Shown here: one piece after another, positions 7,637 to 20,602 of the stretch
How the letters are laid out: the number at the start of each line of letters is the position of its first letter
Numbering within the stretch: the stretch's first letter is position 1
Assembly (NCBI RefSeq): GCF_947498635.1
Contig: NZ_CANMKV010000010.1
Location: forward strand, 62,001-126,000
Direction: 5' to 3'
Length of the DNA: 64,000 nucleotides
Source: an uncultured Microbulbifer sp.
GTDB taxonomy: Bacteria; Pseudomonadota; Gammaproteobacteria; Pseudomonadales; Cellvibrionaceae
Translations under genes and position numbers: made by a program
The notes under the pieces: model-generated
What the model was told of the DNA's origin: nothing
What the model saw: the letters and a program-made list of their open reading frames with translations, nothing else
The model's database searches: none

Positions 7637-9493
7637 ATGCAGCGCCTTCCCGTAATTACCGCGTTTGGTGGTTTTAATCCCGCAGGACGCAGCTCCTTTC
7701 ATCGGGGGTATGCCCGCACGGTGCTGGAAAAGCTCTCTCTGAGAGAGCGGATTGACACGCTATCCGACCTAGCCGCGCTCATGGGATTGCGCACGGGGTC
7801 CGATGCCGCTGGCCCTTTGGGACTAGGTCTGGAACAGCGTGTGCTCGATGGTACCTTGGTGCGAGAATTGGAGGCGCGTTTTTACGACTACCGTAAGTGC
7901 CATTTTCACCAGGCTGCGGACCTGGCTAACCACAGTGGCATGTCTTTTGAAATATCCACCCGCCAGCTTCCCCACCCTTTGCCCGATGAATGGCAAGTAG
8001 AAAGTGTGGGCAGTGGCAGGGTTCGTGTGACCACCGCAAGCCTTTCTGTCATGTTGGATAGCTTTCGTGAGATTCCGGTTGGTGCCGCGGGGCAGCTGCC
8101 TACGGGCTTCGAGCCCGGTGAGCGATATAATTCGCGCTTTCACCCCCGCGGGCTGCAGCTGGCAGTGCTGGGAGCTTCTGATGCGGTGCATTCTATGGGG
8201 ATCGACTGGGAAACCGTTGTGGCCGCGGCTGGTCCTGGCAATATCTCTGTATACGCCTCATCAGCTATGAGTCAGCTCGACCCCTTTGGGAACGGGGGGC
8301 TGATGCAATCCCGGTTGCGTGGTTCCCGGGTCAGCTCCAAGCAGTTGGCATTGGGCTTAAACAGTATGCCTGCGGACTTTGTGAACGCCTATGTGCTGGG
8401 TAATGTCGGTTCTACCGGGGCCGTGACCGGAGCCTGTGCCAGTTATTTATACAATCTGCGCTCAGGTGTTGAGGATATTCGCAGTGGTCGAGCCAGAGTG
8501 GCCGTTATAGGAGCTGCTGAGGCACCGCTTGTTCCTGAAATTGTCGATGGTTATTCCACCATGGGGGCGCTCGCAACTACTGAGAACCTGCGCAAAATTT
8601 TTTCAGGTGAGGTCGATTTCCGCCGTACTAGTCGTCCATTTGGGGAAAACTGTGGATTTACTTTGGGAGAGGGTACTCAGTGGGCGATTCTAATGGATGA
8701 TACCCTGGCCCTTGAGCTGGGTGCGAACATCCATGGCTCAGTTTCGGGTGTTTATATCAACGCTGATGGTTATAAAAAATCGATCTCCGCACCGGGGCCT
8801 GGTAACTATTTGACAATGGCCAGAGCTATGGCGGAGTCGAGAGCGATAGTTGGAGATGAGAGTTTGACGAGACGCAGTTTTGTTCAGGCCCACGGATCCA
8901 GCACACCACAAAATCGGGTTACTGAGTCAGCGATACTGGATAGATTGGCTTCTGTTTTCGGAGTGGAGGAGTGGCCAGTGTGTGCAGTGAAAGCTTATGT
9001 GGGGCACTCCATTTCGGCGGCTAGTGGGGATCAATTGATCTCTGCGCTGGGTATTTTTGATAGGGGAATAATACCGGGTATTGCCACGGTTGACCGAGTG
9101 GCTGACGATGTTCATCAAAAAAATCTACAGATTTCCCTTGAACATGTGGAGCGAGATCCAAGCTCACTGGATCTGGCGTTACTGAATTCTAAAGGTTTTG
9201 GAGGAAACAATGCGACGGCAGCGGTGCTTTCCCCCCGCCTGACCCGCTCCATGCTGGAAAAACGTCATGGAGCAAAAGCAATACTCGCCCACCATAGGGA
9301 TAACGAGGCAGTTGTCGAGCAAGCTGTGGCTTACGATGTGAGAGCGAGCAGGGGAGACCTGCAACCCATCTATCGGTTTGGTGAAGGTCACATAGATGAG
9401 GCGGAGATAAATCTCTCCGCTGATAGCGTCACCCTCCCTGGATTCCCACCAGTAGAATTGGATGTTAGCAACCCATTTGATGATATGGTTTAG
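7637..9493 (+). CDS. fabY: Beta-ketoacyl-ACP synthase, FabY type
   Basis: A 618-residue condensing enzyme. The long N-terminal region beginning LPVITAFGGFNPAGRSSFH is characteristic of P. aeruginosa FabY, which condenses acetyl-CoA with malonyl-ACP to start fatty acid synthesis in place of FabH. The thiolase-fold catalytic triad is complete: Cys267 in TGACASYL, His419 in VQAHGSSTP and His457 in AYVGHSIS, with the C-terminal NSKGFGGNNATAAV loop. The C-terminal extension after about 530 is also FabY-like. The ribosome site is GGAGG five bases before the ATG. It lies divergent from a GlxA-type regulator and is followed by an XRE-cupin gene after about 100 bases. Confidence 0.85.
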   Translation: MQRLPVITAFGGFNPAGRSSFHRGYARTVLEKLSLRERIDTLSDLAALMGLRTGSDAAGPLGLGLEQRVLDGTLVRELEARFYDYRKCHFHQAADLANHSGMSFEISTRQLPHPLPDEWQVESVGSGRVRVTTASLSVMLDSFREIPVGAAGQLPTGFEPGERYNSRFHPRGLQLAVLGASDAVHSMGIDWETVVAAAGPGNISVYASSAMSQLDPFGNGGLMQSRLRGSRVSSKQLALGLNSMPADFVNAYVLGNVGSTGAVTGACASYLYNLRSGVEDIRSGRARVAVIGAAEAPLVPEIVDGYSTMGALATTENLRKIFSGEVDFRRTSRPFGENCGFTLGEGTQWAILMDDTLALELGANIHGSVSGVYINADGYKKSISAPGPGNYLTMARAMAESRAIVGDESLTRRSFVQAHGSSTPQNRVTESAILDRLASVFGVEEWPVCAVKAYVGHSISAASGDQLISALGIFDRGIIPGIATVDRVADDVHQKNLQISLEHVERDPSSLDLALLNSKGFGGNNATAAVLSPRLTRSMLEKRHGAKAILAHHRDNEAVVEQAVAYDVRASRGDLQPIYRFGEGHIDEAEINLSADSVTLPGFPPVELDVSNPFDDMV

Positions 9494-9591
9494 GTTGTAT
9501 TTCATTGCCTATCGCCACCGGGGCCAGTTTTTCTTTTGGATTGAACTTATCACAAAAGCACGTATTCGCTGTTAACTGAGTGAGGATTTCA

Positions 9592-10254
9592 ATGGCAGAC
9601 ATGGATGTATGCGATGGAAAAAAAGATGCTGCAGATCTTGGGGTCCGTCTAAAACTGGTGCGAAAAATATACGGCATTTCCCAGCGGCAGTTGGCGCGGC
9701 AGGCGGGTGTCACCAATGCCACTATTTCCTTTATCGAGCAGGGGCGGGTGAGCCCTTCTGTAGGTTCGCTTGAGAAAATATTGAGTAGCGTGCCTATGAC
9801 CCTGTCTGAGTTCTTTTCGTTGGAGCTCGTTGAGTCGGATCCGATTTTCTTTCGCTCCAGTGATATGCCAAATGTCGGTGACGGCCGATTTTTTTGTCAG
9901 TTGCTCGGCGGTTCCCGCAGTCAGCGTGCGATGTCTATCTTGCGCACCGTGTTTTCAGAAGGGCAGGATTCCGGCCCCAACCCGTTGATCTTCGATGGGG
10001 AGGTTGGGGGGATAGTTATTGCCGGTGAGCTGGAAGTATCTGCGGGATCCGATCTTGCCCTGTTAGAGGCGGGGGATGGTTATTACTTTGGCACCCGGCG
10101 ACCCCACCGTTTCCGCAACCCAGGTAAAACGGATTGCGTGGTGATTAGTACGGTTAATCCGGCCCATGCCATTGAGGCGTCTTGGGGATCTGTAAGTCAA
10201 ATAGGAGGCGTGATAAAGGGTGATTTGCGCCATCAAGCTGAAAAAGCGGACTGA
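9592..10254 (+). CDS. XRE-family regulator with cupin sensor domain
   Basis: A 220-residue regulator. The N-terminal XRE helix-turn-helix (about residues 15-70) contains LGVRLKLVRKIYGISQRQLARQAG and TNATISFIEQGRVSPSV. The C-terminal cupin barrel (about 140-205) has the GDGYYFGTRRPHRFRNPG strand pair that usually binds a small ligand or metal. The layout is that of PuuR, which represses putrescine catabolism, but no polyamine genes adjoin it, so the target is open. ATG 9592 is preferred over GTG 9580 because GAGGA lies five bases before it. A weak hairpin follows. Confidence 0.85.
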   Translation: MADMDVCDGKKDAADLGVRLKLVRKIYGISQRQLARQAGVTNATISFIEQGRVSPSVGSLEKILSSVPMTLSEFFSLELVESDPIFFRSSDMPNVGDGRFFCQLLGGSRSQRAMSILRTVFSEGQDSGPNPLIFDGEVGGIVIAGELEVSAGSDLALLEAGDGYYFGTRRPHRFRNPGKTDCVVISTVNPAHAIEASWGSVSQIGGVIKGDLRHQAEKAD

Positions 10255-10287
10255 TTCACGATAGACTGACTCCGCTTAAAGCGTCCG

Positions 10288-10315
10288 GCCAGCAAGTTAT
10301 GGCTGGCTATATTGT
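10288..10315 (+). terminator. Weak terminator-like hairpin
   Basis: GCCAGC at 10288-10293 pairs with GCTGGC at 10302-10307 and is followed by a T-rich but interrupted tail. It may end the XRE-cupin transcript before fadB. Confidence 0.3.
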
Positions 10316-10358
10316 GTTCTTTGGTGCTGTTGGTGCCAGTGTTTTTGTAAGAAATGGT

Positions 10359-10378
10359 ATTCAAACAATCGTTTGAAT
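10359..10378. promoter_or_regulatory. PsrA-type operator of fadBA
   Basis: ATTCAAAC (10359-10366) and GTTTGAAT (10371-10378) form a perfect inverted repeat with a 4-base gap. This fits the published PsrA box, (G/C)AAAC-N2-4-GTTTG(G/C), in the CAAAC-N4-GTTTG core. In Pseudomonas PsrA is a TetR-type, fatty-acid responsive repressor of fadBA. No psrA gene is in this window. Confidence 0.75.
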
Positions 10379-10389
10379 CTGGCTATACT
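10360..10389 (+). promoter_or_regulatory. Probable fadBA promoter overlapping the operator
   Basis: TATACT at 10384-10389 is a good -10. The only -35 candidate at 18 bases is TTCAAA, inside the operator half-site. A repressor on the dyad would block RNA polymerase. Confidence 0.55.
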
Positions 10390-10501
10390 ACGGCTGACCG
10401 TATTGGGCCAAAGTGTCACCGCAAGAGCGGACGGTCCATGGTTGCAAAAAAATTCCGACCCCGGGTCCAGGATTGCGGCCCAGAATAAAAGAGGTCAATC
10501 A

Positions 10502-13845
<3,344 letters not shown>

Positions 13846-13873
13846 GCTTTCCTCCGGGTAGCTGCACATCTAT

Positions 13874-13902
13874 AAAAAGGCGCCCTTGTGGCGCCTTTTT
13901 TT
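13874..13902 (+). terminator. Intrinsic terminator of fadBA
   Basis: GGCGCC at 13879-13884 pairs with 13890-13895, extended by flanking A and T runs; the T run reaches 13902. Confidence 0.9.
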
Positions 13903-14039
13903 ATTTTGTGAAGAATGTGCCTACTAAAGTGTTGATGCCTTCAAAATGCTGTGGCACAATCTGCACCCCTTGTCGCGATGGGGTCTTTTTTGACCTGAAA
14001 CTCTATGTATTTCAAAGGGTTAGCGATAAGAGAATTTTT

Positions 14040-14124
<85 letters not shown>

Positions 14125-14137
14125 AATTAAGAGCTTT

Positions 14138-14181
14138 GAAGTCCGTGTGACTTGCCCTGCAGAAGGGTGGGTGCGGACTTC
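14138..14181 (+). terminator. Hairpin after tRNA-Leu
   Basis: GAAGTCCG at 14138-14145 pairs perfectly with CGGACTTC at 14174-14181, enclosing a smaller CCCT/AGGG stem. The tail is only weakly T-rich, so it may be a processing or termination structure. Confidence 0.35.
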
Positions 14182-14317
14182 TTGTGCATTTGGCATAAGC
14201 CTGGAATTGCTCTGCAGTTTTTATGGTTGTGCCTACGAGGTGGCCGGCTAAGTCCCGGCGGCCCGGCATTCGTTGGCGCTGCGGCGCGATTACAGAGATA
14301 GTCTCACGAGGATAAAC

Positions 14318-15631
14318 ATGCAGGTTTCCATCGAAACTACTTCCGGTCTGGAGCGTCGTTTAACGGTTAATTTGCCGGCGGAAATCGTCGATAAAGAAGT
14401 GGACAAGCGTCTCCAGCAGGCCGCCAAAACTGTTCGCGTAAACGGCTTCCGTAAAGGCAAGGTGCCAATGAAAGTTGTACGTCAGCGCTTTGGTGCCGGC
14501 GTTCGCCAGGAAGTGCTTGGTGAGGTTATGAGCCGCTCTTTTTATGACGCAGTTCAACAAGAGCAGGTAAAGCCCGCTGGCCAGCCCAGTATCGAAGCCA
14601 AGCAGACAGCTACTGGCGAAAACCTGGAATACGTTGCCACTTTCGAAGTTTACCCTGAGGTAGAGCTGGCCGACTTGGCAGGGCTCAGCGTAGAGCGTCC
14701 AGTTGCGAATGTTACCGATGCTGATGTCGAGAATATGATCGACGTATTGCGCAAGCAGCAGTCTTCCTGGAAAGACACTAAGCGCAAGGCGCAAAAAGGC
14801 GATCGAGTGACTATTAATTTTGTCGGTCGCAAAGGTGGCGAAGAGTTTGAGGGTGGCAAGGCTGAAGATCATCAGTTGACCCTTGGTTCTGGACAGATGA
14901 TCCCGGGCTTTGAAGAGGGTATTCTGGGTATGAAGCCCGGCGAAGAGAAAGATTTGGACCTGACCTTCCCGGAAGACTACCAGGCTGAAGAATTGCGCGG
15001 TGCCGCGGTAACTTTCAGTGTCAAAGTAACCTCTTCTGAAAAGCCAGAGTTGCCAGAGCTGAACGAAGAGTTCTTCGCTGCTTATGGTGTGCAAGAGGGT
15101 GGAGAAGAGAAGTTCCGTGAAGAAGTACGTAATAACATGGGTCGCGAGCTGAAAAATGCAGCGCTGAACAAAGTGAAGACCCAGGTAATGGACCAGTTGT
15201 TCGAAAAGCATCCGGTTGACTTGCCTTCAGCTCTGGTTGCTGGCGAAGTTCGCACCCTGCGTGGTCAAATGATTCAGCAGTTCGGTGGCCAGATTAAGGC
15301 TGAAGATGCAGAACGTATGCTCCCGGATACCATGTTTGAAGAGCAGGCCAAGCGCCGTGTCGTTCTGGGTCTTGTTGTAGGTGAGATTGTTAAGAAGAAC
15401 GAACTGTCTGTTGATGCTGACCTCGTCAAGGCTAAGGTTGAGGAGCTCGCCTCCACGTACCAGCAGCCAGAAGAGGTGGTTGAATACTATTACAACAATC
15501 GTGAGCTGCTGTCTGGAGTTGAATCGGTGGTGCTGGAAGACCAGGTTGTTGATTTTGTTCTTAAGTCTGCAAAAGTTGAAGAAGTGGAAAGCACTTACGA
15601 CGACGTAATCAAGCCGCAGAAGCAGGGTTAA
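14318..15631 (+). CDS. tig: Trigger factor, ribosome-associated chaperone
   Basis: A 437-residue chaperone that meets nascent chains at the exit tunnel. The N-terminal ribosome-binding domain carries NGFRKGKVPMKVVRQRFG, the family signature that docks on L23. The FKBP-type peptidyl-prolyl isomerase domain (about 150-245) includes GDRVTINFVGRKGGEEFEGG and GFEEGILGMKPGEEKDLDL. The C-terminal helical arms (about 250-437) hold the chaperone cavity. The start is ATG 14318 after GAGG, and the upstream in-frame extension is not conserved. Next gene is clpP, after about 180 bases, in the usual tig-clpP-clpX-lon order. Confidence 0.97.
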   Translation: MQVSIETTSGLERRLTVNLPAEIVDKEVDKRLQQAAKTVRVNGFRKGKVPMKVVRQRFGAGVRQEVLGEVMSRSFYDAVQQEQVKPAGQPSIEAKQTATGENLEYVATFEVYPEVELADLAGLSVERPVANVTDADVENMIDVLRKQQSSWKDTKRKAQKGDRVTINFVGRKGGEEFEGGKAEDHQLTLGSGQMIPGFEEGILGMKPGEEKDLDLTFPEDYQAEELRGAAVTFSVKVTSSEKPELPELNEEFFAAYGVQEGGEEKFREEVRNNMGRELKNAALNKVKTQVMDQLFEKHPVDLPSALVAGEVRTLRGQMIQQFGGQIKAEDAERMLPDTMFEEQAKRRVVLGLVVGEIVKKNELSVDADLVKAKVEELASTYQQPEEVVEYYYNNRELLSGVESVVLEDQVVDFVLKSAKVEEVESTYDDVIKPQKQG

Positions 15632-15808
15632 TTACCCGGCCTTATAAGAATGCATTGGCGCCCGCATTAGTCGGGCGTCCTTGCATCTCCTTCCTTTTTA
15701 CCGGCTGGCTTTATCCTGCCTGACCGGTTAAGCTCTGAAAACCAAATTTTCAGCACAGGCGCCAGGCGCTTGTACGCTGGCCTGCCGAATACGCCACAAA
15801 AGGAAGCA

Positions 15809-16459
15809 ATGGTACCTATGGCACGAATTGATAATCCTCTAGCCTCGATCGACCCTTCAGCCACTGGTTTGGTGCCCATGGTGGTAGAGCAAACTGCCAG
15901 GGGTGAGCGCTCTTTTGACATTTATTCCCGTCTATTAAAAGAACGGGTTATTTTTCTGGTTGGACCAGTCGAAGACCACATGGCCAACTTGGTGGTTGCC
16001 CAGTTGTTGTTCCTCGAAGCGGAGAACCCCGATAAGGATATCCACCTGTACATCAACTCCCCTGGGGGCTCGGTTACGGCGGGTATGTCTATTTATGACA
16101 CCATGCAGTTTATCAAGCCGGACGTGAGCACTATGTGTATCGGTCAGGCCTGCAGCATGGGGGCTTTTTTGCTGACCTCTGGTGCACCTGGAAAGCGTTT
16201 TGCTACCCCTAATTCTCGGGTAATGATCCATCAACCCAGTGGTGGCGCCCAAGGACAGGCTAGTGATATTCATATCCAGGCGCAGGAAATTCTTAAGATT
16301 CGCCATCGTTTGAATGAGCTGATGGCCCATCACTCTGGTCGACCGGTCAGTGATATTGAGAGAGATACCGAGCGAGATCATTTCCTGAGTGCCGATGAGG
16401 CCAAGGAGTATGGTTTGGTAGATGATGTGCTCTCCAGACGCCAAGCGATGGAAAAGTAA
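15809..16459 (+). CDS. clpP: ATP-dependent Clp protease proteolytic subunit
   Basis: A 216-residue serine peptidase forming the tetradecameric chamber that degrades proteins fed by ClpX or ClpA. Catalytic Ser106 lies in [11 protein letters not shown] and His131 in [10 protein letters not shown]; the third residue is in the [12 protein letters not shown] region. The [14 protein letters not shown] segment is the substrate-binding strand and helix. The start is ATG 15809 with AGGAAG upstream; a Met three codons later is also possible. A short N-terminal propeptide, cleaved on assembly, is expected. It is followed by clpX 165 bases on, with its own heat-shock type promoter between. Confidence 0.97.
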   Translation: MVPMARIDNPLASIDPSATGLVPMVVEQTARGERSFDIYSRLLKERVIFLVGPVEDHMANLVVAQLLFLEAENPDKDIHLYINSPGGSVTAGMSIYDTMQFIKPDVSTMCIGQACSMGAFLLTSGAPGKRFATPNSRVMIHQPSGGAQGQASDIHIQAQEILKIRHRLNELMAHHSGRPVSDIERDTERDHFLSADEAKEYGLVDDVLSRRQAMEK

Positions 16460-16540
16460 GCAAATCAACGAAAATAATTTGCTGATGGCGTCCAGATCGA
16501 ATTCCAGGCTCCCTGTATGTGATTTCTCAGGCAAAGGGGG

Positions 16541-16569
16541 CTTGAAAAATACGCCAAAAGGCAGCATCT
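16541..16569 (+). promoter_or_regulatory. Candidate sigma-32 promoter of clpX
   Basis: CTTGAAA at 16541-16547 matches the -35 consensus exactly. CAGCATCT at 16562-16569 keeps the CAT core of CCCCATNT, at 14-base spacing. It lies 55 bases before the clpX start codon. Confidence 0.5.
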
Positions 16570-16624
16570 TGCTGTAATAGCTGAATTGAAGGCCCTGGTA
16601 GGCCAGTGACCACGGAGTATTTTG

Positions 16625-17911
16625 ATGACCGACAAAAGCAGCGGAGAAGACAGCGGCAAGTTGCTGTACTGCTCTTTCTGCGGCAAAAGCCAGCAGGAAG
16701 TGCGGAAGTTAATCGCTGGGCCGTCAGTCTTTATCTGCGATGAGTGTGTCGAGCTCTGTACCGATATCATTCGCGAAGAGGTCCAGGAGACTGCGGAGGG
16801 CCCGGAAGGGCGTCTGCCCACACCACGCGAAATAACTGAGATCCTCGATCAGTATGTGATTGGTCAGGAGGGGGCCAAGCGTGTGCTGGCCGTTGCGGTA
16901 TATAACCACTATAAGCGTCTGCGCAGTAAGGCTGGCGTAAAAGGTAAGGATGAGGTCGAGCTCAGCAAGTCCAACATCCTTTTGGTAGGGCCAACCGGTA
17001 GCGGTAAAACCCTGCTGGCTGAAACCCTGGCACGGCTGCTCAATGTGCCTTTTACCATCGCCGATGCTACCACCCTTACCGAGGCTGGTTATGTTGGTGA
17101 GGATGTCGAGAATATCATTCAGAAGCTGCTGCAGAAGTGTGACTATGATGTCGAGAAAGCCCAGCAGGGTATTGTCTACATCGATGAGATTGACAAGATC
17201 TCACGCAAATCTGACAACCCCTCTATCACTCGGGATGTTTCCGGTGAGGGTGTACAGCAGGCGTTGCTGAAATTGATCGAAGGCACCGTCGCTTCTGTTC
17301 CCCCTCAAGGCGGACGTAAGCATCCGCAGCAGGAATTCCTGCAGGTGGATACATCGAACATTCTGTTTATCTGTGGTGGTGCCTTTGCCGGTTTGGATAA
17401 GGTCATCCGAGATCGCTCAGAGAAGGGTGGCATCGGCTTTAGTGCTGAGGTGAAGTCTAAGGACGCTACTAGTAATTTCGGAGAGGTTCTCCGCGAGCTG
17501 GAACCCGAAGATTTGGTCCGCTACGGCCTGATACCTGAGTTCGTTGGACGCCTGCCGGTTACGGCGACATTGGAAGAGCTCGATCGCGAAGCTCTGGTGC
17601 AAATTCTCACCGAGCCGCGCAACGCCTTGACCAAGCAGTATGCGAAGCTCTTCGAGATGGAAGATGTAGAGCTGGATTTCCGTCCAGATGCCCTGGATGC
17701 CGTAGCGACGAAAGCGATGGAACGTAAGACGGGTGCCCGAGGGCTCCGCTCCATTATGGAGTCGGTGCTGCTGGAGACGATGTATGACATTCCATCTTCT
17801 GATGATGTTGCCAAAGTTGTTATTGATGAGGCTGTGATCAAGGGAGAGTCCGCCCCGTTACTTGTTTACGAAAGTGAAAGTCAGCCACAAAAGGCTGCGC
17901 CTGAAGAGTAG
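16625..17911 (+). CDS. clpX: ATP-dependent Clp protease ATPase subunit
   Basis: A 428-residue AAA+ unfoldase that delivers ssrA-tagged and other substrates to ClpP. The N-terminal zinc domain has Cys16, Cys19 and the second pair in [10 protein letters not shown]. The AAA+ core shows Walker A GPTGSGKT, Walker [11 protein letters not shown], the pore loop [10 protein letters not shown], and the IGF-type loop [18 protein letters not shown] region that contacts ClpP. Sensor 2 is near [12 protein letters not shown]. The start is ATG 16625 with GGAG upstream. A strong terminator separates it from lon. Confidence 0.97.
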   Translation: MTDKSSGEDSGKLLYCSFCGKSQQEVRKLIAGPSVFICDECVELCTDIIREEVQETAEGPEGRLPTPREITEILDQYVIGQEGAKRVLAVAVYNHYKRLRSKAGVKGKDEVELSKSNILLVGPTGSGKTLLAETLARLLNVPFTIADATTLTEAGYVGEDVENIIQKLLQKCDYDVEKAQQGIVYIDEIDKISRKSDNPSITRDVSGEGVQQALLKLIEGTVASVPPQGGRKHPQQEFLQVDTSNILFICGGAFAGLDKVIRDRSEKGGIGFSAEVKSKDATSNFGEVLRELEPEDLVRYGLIPEFVGRLPVTATLEELDREALVQILTEPRNALTKQYAKLFEMEDVELDFRPDALDAVATKAMERKTGARGLRSIMESVLLETMYDIPSSDDVAKVVIDEAVIKGESAPLLVYESESQPQKAAPEE

Positions 17912-17927
17912 CTGCTCTTCACTCAAG

Positions 17928-17953
17928 AAAGCCCCATAACCGGGGCTTTTTTT
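17928..17953 (+). terminator. Intrinsic terminator of clpX
   Basis: AGCCCC at 17930-17935 pairs with GGGGCT at 17942-17947, followed by a T run. Confidence 0.88.
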
Positions 17954-18063
17954 ATGCCGTTTTTTAATTAAAAGAGCGGATATCCTGCCAAATTGGCCCG
18001 TAGAGGCATTAACGTCTACCGAGTGCTCAGTTGAAGTCGGCACAAATTGGTCGCGAGATTAGA

Positions 18064-18092
18064 CTTGTATTCCGGGCTCTCCCCCCCCATCT
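18064..18092 (+). promoter_or_regulatory. Sigma-32 heat-shock promoter of lon
   Basis: CCCCATCT at 18085-18092 is an exact sigma-32 -10. CTTGTAT at 18064-18070 matches 5 of 7 positions of the -35, with 14-base spacing. A start near 18099 gives a leader of about 90 bases. lon is a known sigma-32 gene in E. coli. Confidence 0.75.
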
Positions 18093-18189
18093 CTAGCAAC
18101 TGAAGGGCGGTGGCCCAAATTAAGCTGTCAATTTCAACAGCAGCATGATGCCGCGCCAAATACCCAGTGATAGGGCCGAGAGGAGTTCT

Positions 18190-20595
18190 ATGGATCAGTC
18201 ACCCGACACCAAGCTTGAATATCCGTTATTGCCATTGCGCGATGTTGTTGTTTACCCCCATATGGTGATTCCGCTGTTTGTCGGCAGGGAAAAATCCATT
18301 GAGGCTCTGGAAGAGGCCATGCGCCGGGATAAGCAAGTGTTACTCGTGGCCCAGAGAAAAGCATCAGAAGATGATCCTGGTGCCGAAGACATCTATCGCG
18401 TTGGCACGATTGCCAGTGTTCTGCAGCTTCTTAAACTTCCGGACGGTACCGTTAAAGTACTAGTAGAAGGGGGGGAGAGGGTCAATATCCTCGATGTTGC
18501 TGAGCGTGATAATCACTTTGAAGCCAGTGTTGAGCCTATGGAGACTATAGAGCTCCCAGAAGGTGAGACAGAGGCCCTGGTCCGCTCGGTGATGACCCAG
18601 TTTGAGCAATATGTCTCCGTCAGTAAAAAGGTGCCGAATGAGGTTATTACCTCTTTGTCGGGTATCGATGAGCCGGGACGATTGGCAGATACTATCTCTG
18701 CCCATATGTCACTTGAGTTGGCGCAAAAGCAAGAGCTTTTAGAGACCTCCAATGTCAAAGAGCGCCTGGAGCACCTGCTGGGCCTGATGGACTCCGAAAT
18801 CGATCTGATTCAGGTCGAGAAGCGCATTCGCGGCCGCGTGAAGAAGCAGATGGAGAAAAGCCAGCGCGAGTATTACCTCAATGAACAGATGAAGGCGATT
18901 CAGAAAGAGTTGGGCGAAATCACCGAAGAACCCAATGAAATTGAAGAGCTTGAGAACAAAATCGCCGAATCTGGGATGTCGGCTGAGGCTGAGAAGAAAA
19001 CCCGCGCTGAGCTGGGTAAGTTGAAGATGATGTCCCCGATGTCTGCTGAAGCATCGGTACTGCGCAGCTATATCGACTGGATGCTGAGCCTCCCTTGGAA
19101 AAAGGCCAGCCGTGTACGACACGACCTGAAAAAGGCCGAGGAGATCCTCGAAAAGGAACACTATGGCCTTGATGAAGTGAAGGAGCGGATCCTCGAGTAT
19201 CTGGCTGTGCAAAAGCGCGTGAAAAAAGTTAAAGGGCCGATCCTGTGTTTGGTTGGGCCGCCTGGGGTGGGTAAGACCTCACTCGGGCAGTCCATTGCTC
19301 GTGCGACCAATCGCCAGTATGTGCGCATGGCACTCGGCGGGGTTCGCGATGAAGCAGAAATCCGCGGGCATCGCCGCACCTATATAGGTTCTCTGCCCGG
19401 TAAGCTGGTTCAAAAGATCTCTAAGGTTGGGGTCAAAAACCCCCTTTTCCTACTTGATGAGGTCGACAAAATGGGTATGGATCAGCGCGGGGATCCCGCG
19501 TCCGCCCTGCTGGAAGTCTTGGACCCGGAACAGAACAAGACATTTAACGACCATTACCTGGAGGTGGATTACGACCTATCTGATGTGATGTTCGTATGTA
19601 CCTCGAACTCCATGAATATCCCCGGTCCTCTCCTGGATCGCATGGAGGTTATCCGTATCCCCGGTTATACCGAGGACGAGAAGCTCAATATTGCCCAGCG
19701 TTACTTGGTGCCCAAGCAGCGCAAGGCTAACGGCTTGAAAGAGAATGAGCTGGAACTGTCTGATCAGACTATTCGAGACATCGTTCGCTACTATACCCGC
19801 GAGGCTGGTGTTCGTGGTTTGGATAGGGAAATTGCCAAGGTTTGTCGTAAGATCGTCACCGAACATGTGCGAAATCCATCGGACGAAAAAGCAATCGTTA
19901 AGCCTGATCAGTTAGAAGAGCTGTTGGGCGTGCGAAAATTCGACTTCGGCCGCGCAGAGGAAGAAAACAAAATAGGGATTGTTACCGGTCTTGCCTGGAC
20001 TGAGGTTGGCGGAGAGCTTCTCAATATTGAGGCTTCTGCGGTGCCAGGCAAGGGTCGTATGATCAAAACCGGGTCTCTCGGTGATGTGATGCAGGAGTCG
20101 ATCCAGGCCGCTTTGACGGTGGTGCGCTCGCGCTCCCAGGCCCTCGGTATCGGGCCGGATTTCCACGAGACGCGAGATATACATATCCATGTTCCCGAGG
20201 GTGCCACGCCAAAAGATGGTCCATCAGCGGGTATAGCTATGTGTACGGCACTGGTTTCCGTTCTTACCGATATCCCGGTGCGTTCCGATGTGGCAATGAC
20301 CGGAGAAATCACTTTGCGCGGAGAGGTTTTACGGATTGGCGGTCTCAAAGAGAAGTTATTGGCAGCGCATCGGGGCGGTATTAAAACTGTGCTGATCCCT
20401 GCGGATAACGAGCGGGACCTGAAGGATATTCCTGACAATATTCTTCAGGACCTGGTAGTAAAACCAGTGAAATGGATTGATCAGGTGCTCGAGTTGGCGC
20501 TTGAACACAAGCCTGAGTCTCTTTCTGATGAGGAATATTCCGCCTTGCAAAAGAAAGCGGAAGAGCGCTCGCAAAGATCTATCCAGACTCACTAA
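18190..20595 (+). CDS. lon: ATP-dependent protease Lon
   Basis: An 801-residue cytoplasmic protease for misfolded and regulatory proteins. The N-terminal LON substrate domain starts at YPLLPLRDVVVYPHMVIPL. A helical linker follows, then the AAA+ module with Walker A GPPGVGKT and Walker B PLFLLDEVDKM. The C-terminal peptidase carries the Ser-Lys dyad at Ser679 (DGPSAGIAM) and Lys722 (GGLKEKLLAA), the same residue numbers as in E. coli. ATG 18190 with AGGAG upstream is the start. Expression is probably heat inducible from the promoter at 18064-18092. hupB follows 255 bases later under its own promoter. Confidence 0.98.
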   Translation: MDQSPDTKLEYPLLPLRDVVVYPHMVIPLFVGREKSIEALEEAMRRDKQVLLVAQRKASEDDPGAEDIYRVGTIASVLQLLKLPDGTVKVLVEGGERVNILDVAERDNHFEASVEPMETIELPEGETEALVRSVMTQFEQYVSVSKKVPNEVITSLSGIDEPGRLADTISAHMSLELAQKQELLETSNVKERLEHLLGLMDSEIDLIQVEKRIRGRVKKQMEKSQREYYLNEQMKAIQKELGEITEEPNEIEELENKIAESGMSAEAEKKTRAELGKLKMMSPMSAEASVLRSYIDWMLSLPWKKASRVRHDLKKAEEILEKEHYGLDEVKERILEYLAVQKRVKKVKGPILCLVGPPGVGKTSLGQSIARATNRQYVRMALGGVRDEAEIRGHRRTYIGSLPGKLVQKISKVGVKNPLFLLDEVDKMGMDQRGDPASALLEVLDPEQNKTFNDHYLEVDYDLSDVMFVCTSNSMNIPGPLLDRMEVIRIPGYTEDEKLNIAQRYLVPKQRKANGLKENELELSDQTIRDIVRYYTREAGVRGLDREIAKVCRKIVTEHVRNPSDEKAIVKPDQLEELLGVRKFDFGRAEEENKIGIVTGLAWTEVGGELLNIEASAVPGKGRMIKTGSLGDVMQESIQAALTVVRSRSQALGIGPDFHETRDIHIHVPEGATPKDGPSAGIAMCTALVSVLTDIPVRSDVAMTGEITLRGEVLRIGGLKEKLLAAHRGGIKTVLIPADNERDLKDIPDNILQDLVVKPVKWIDQVLELALEHKPESLSDEEYSALQKKAEERSQRSIQTH

Positions 20596-20602
20596 TCCAT
20601 TT

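Noticed and set aside
14360-15211. Long open frame antisense to tig
   Set aside because: Shadow of the strongly biased tig coding sequence; no independent evidence.
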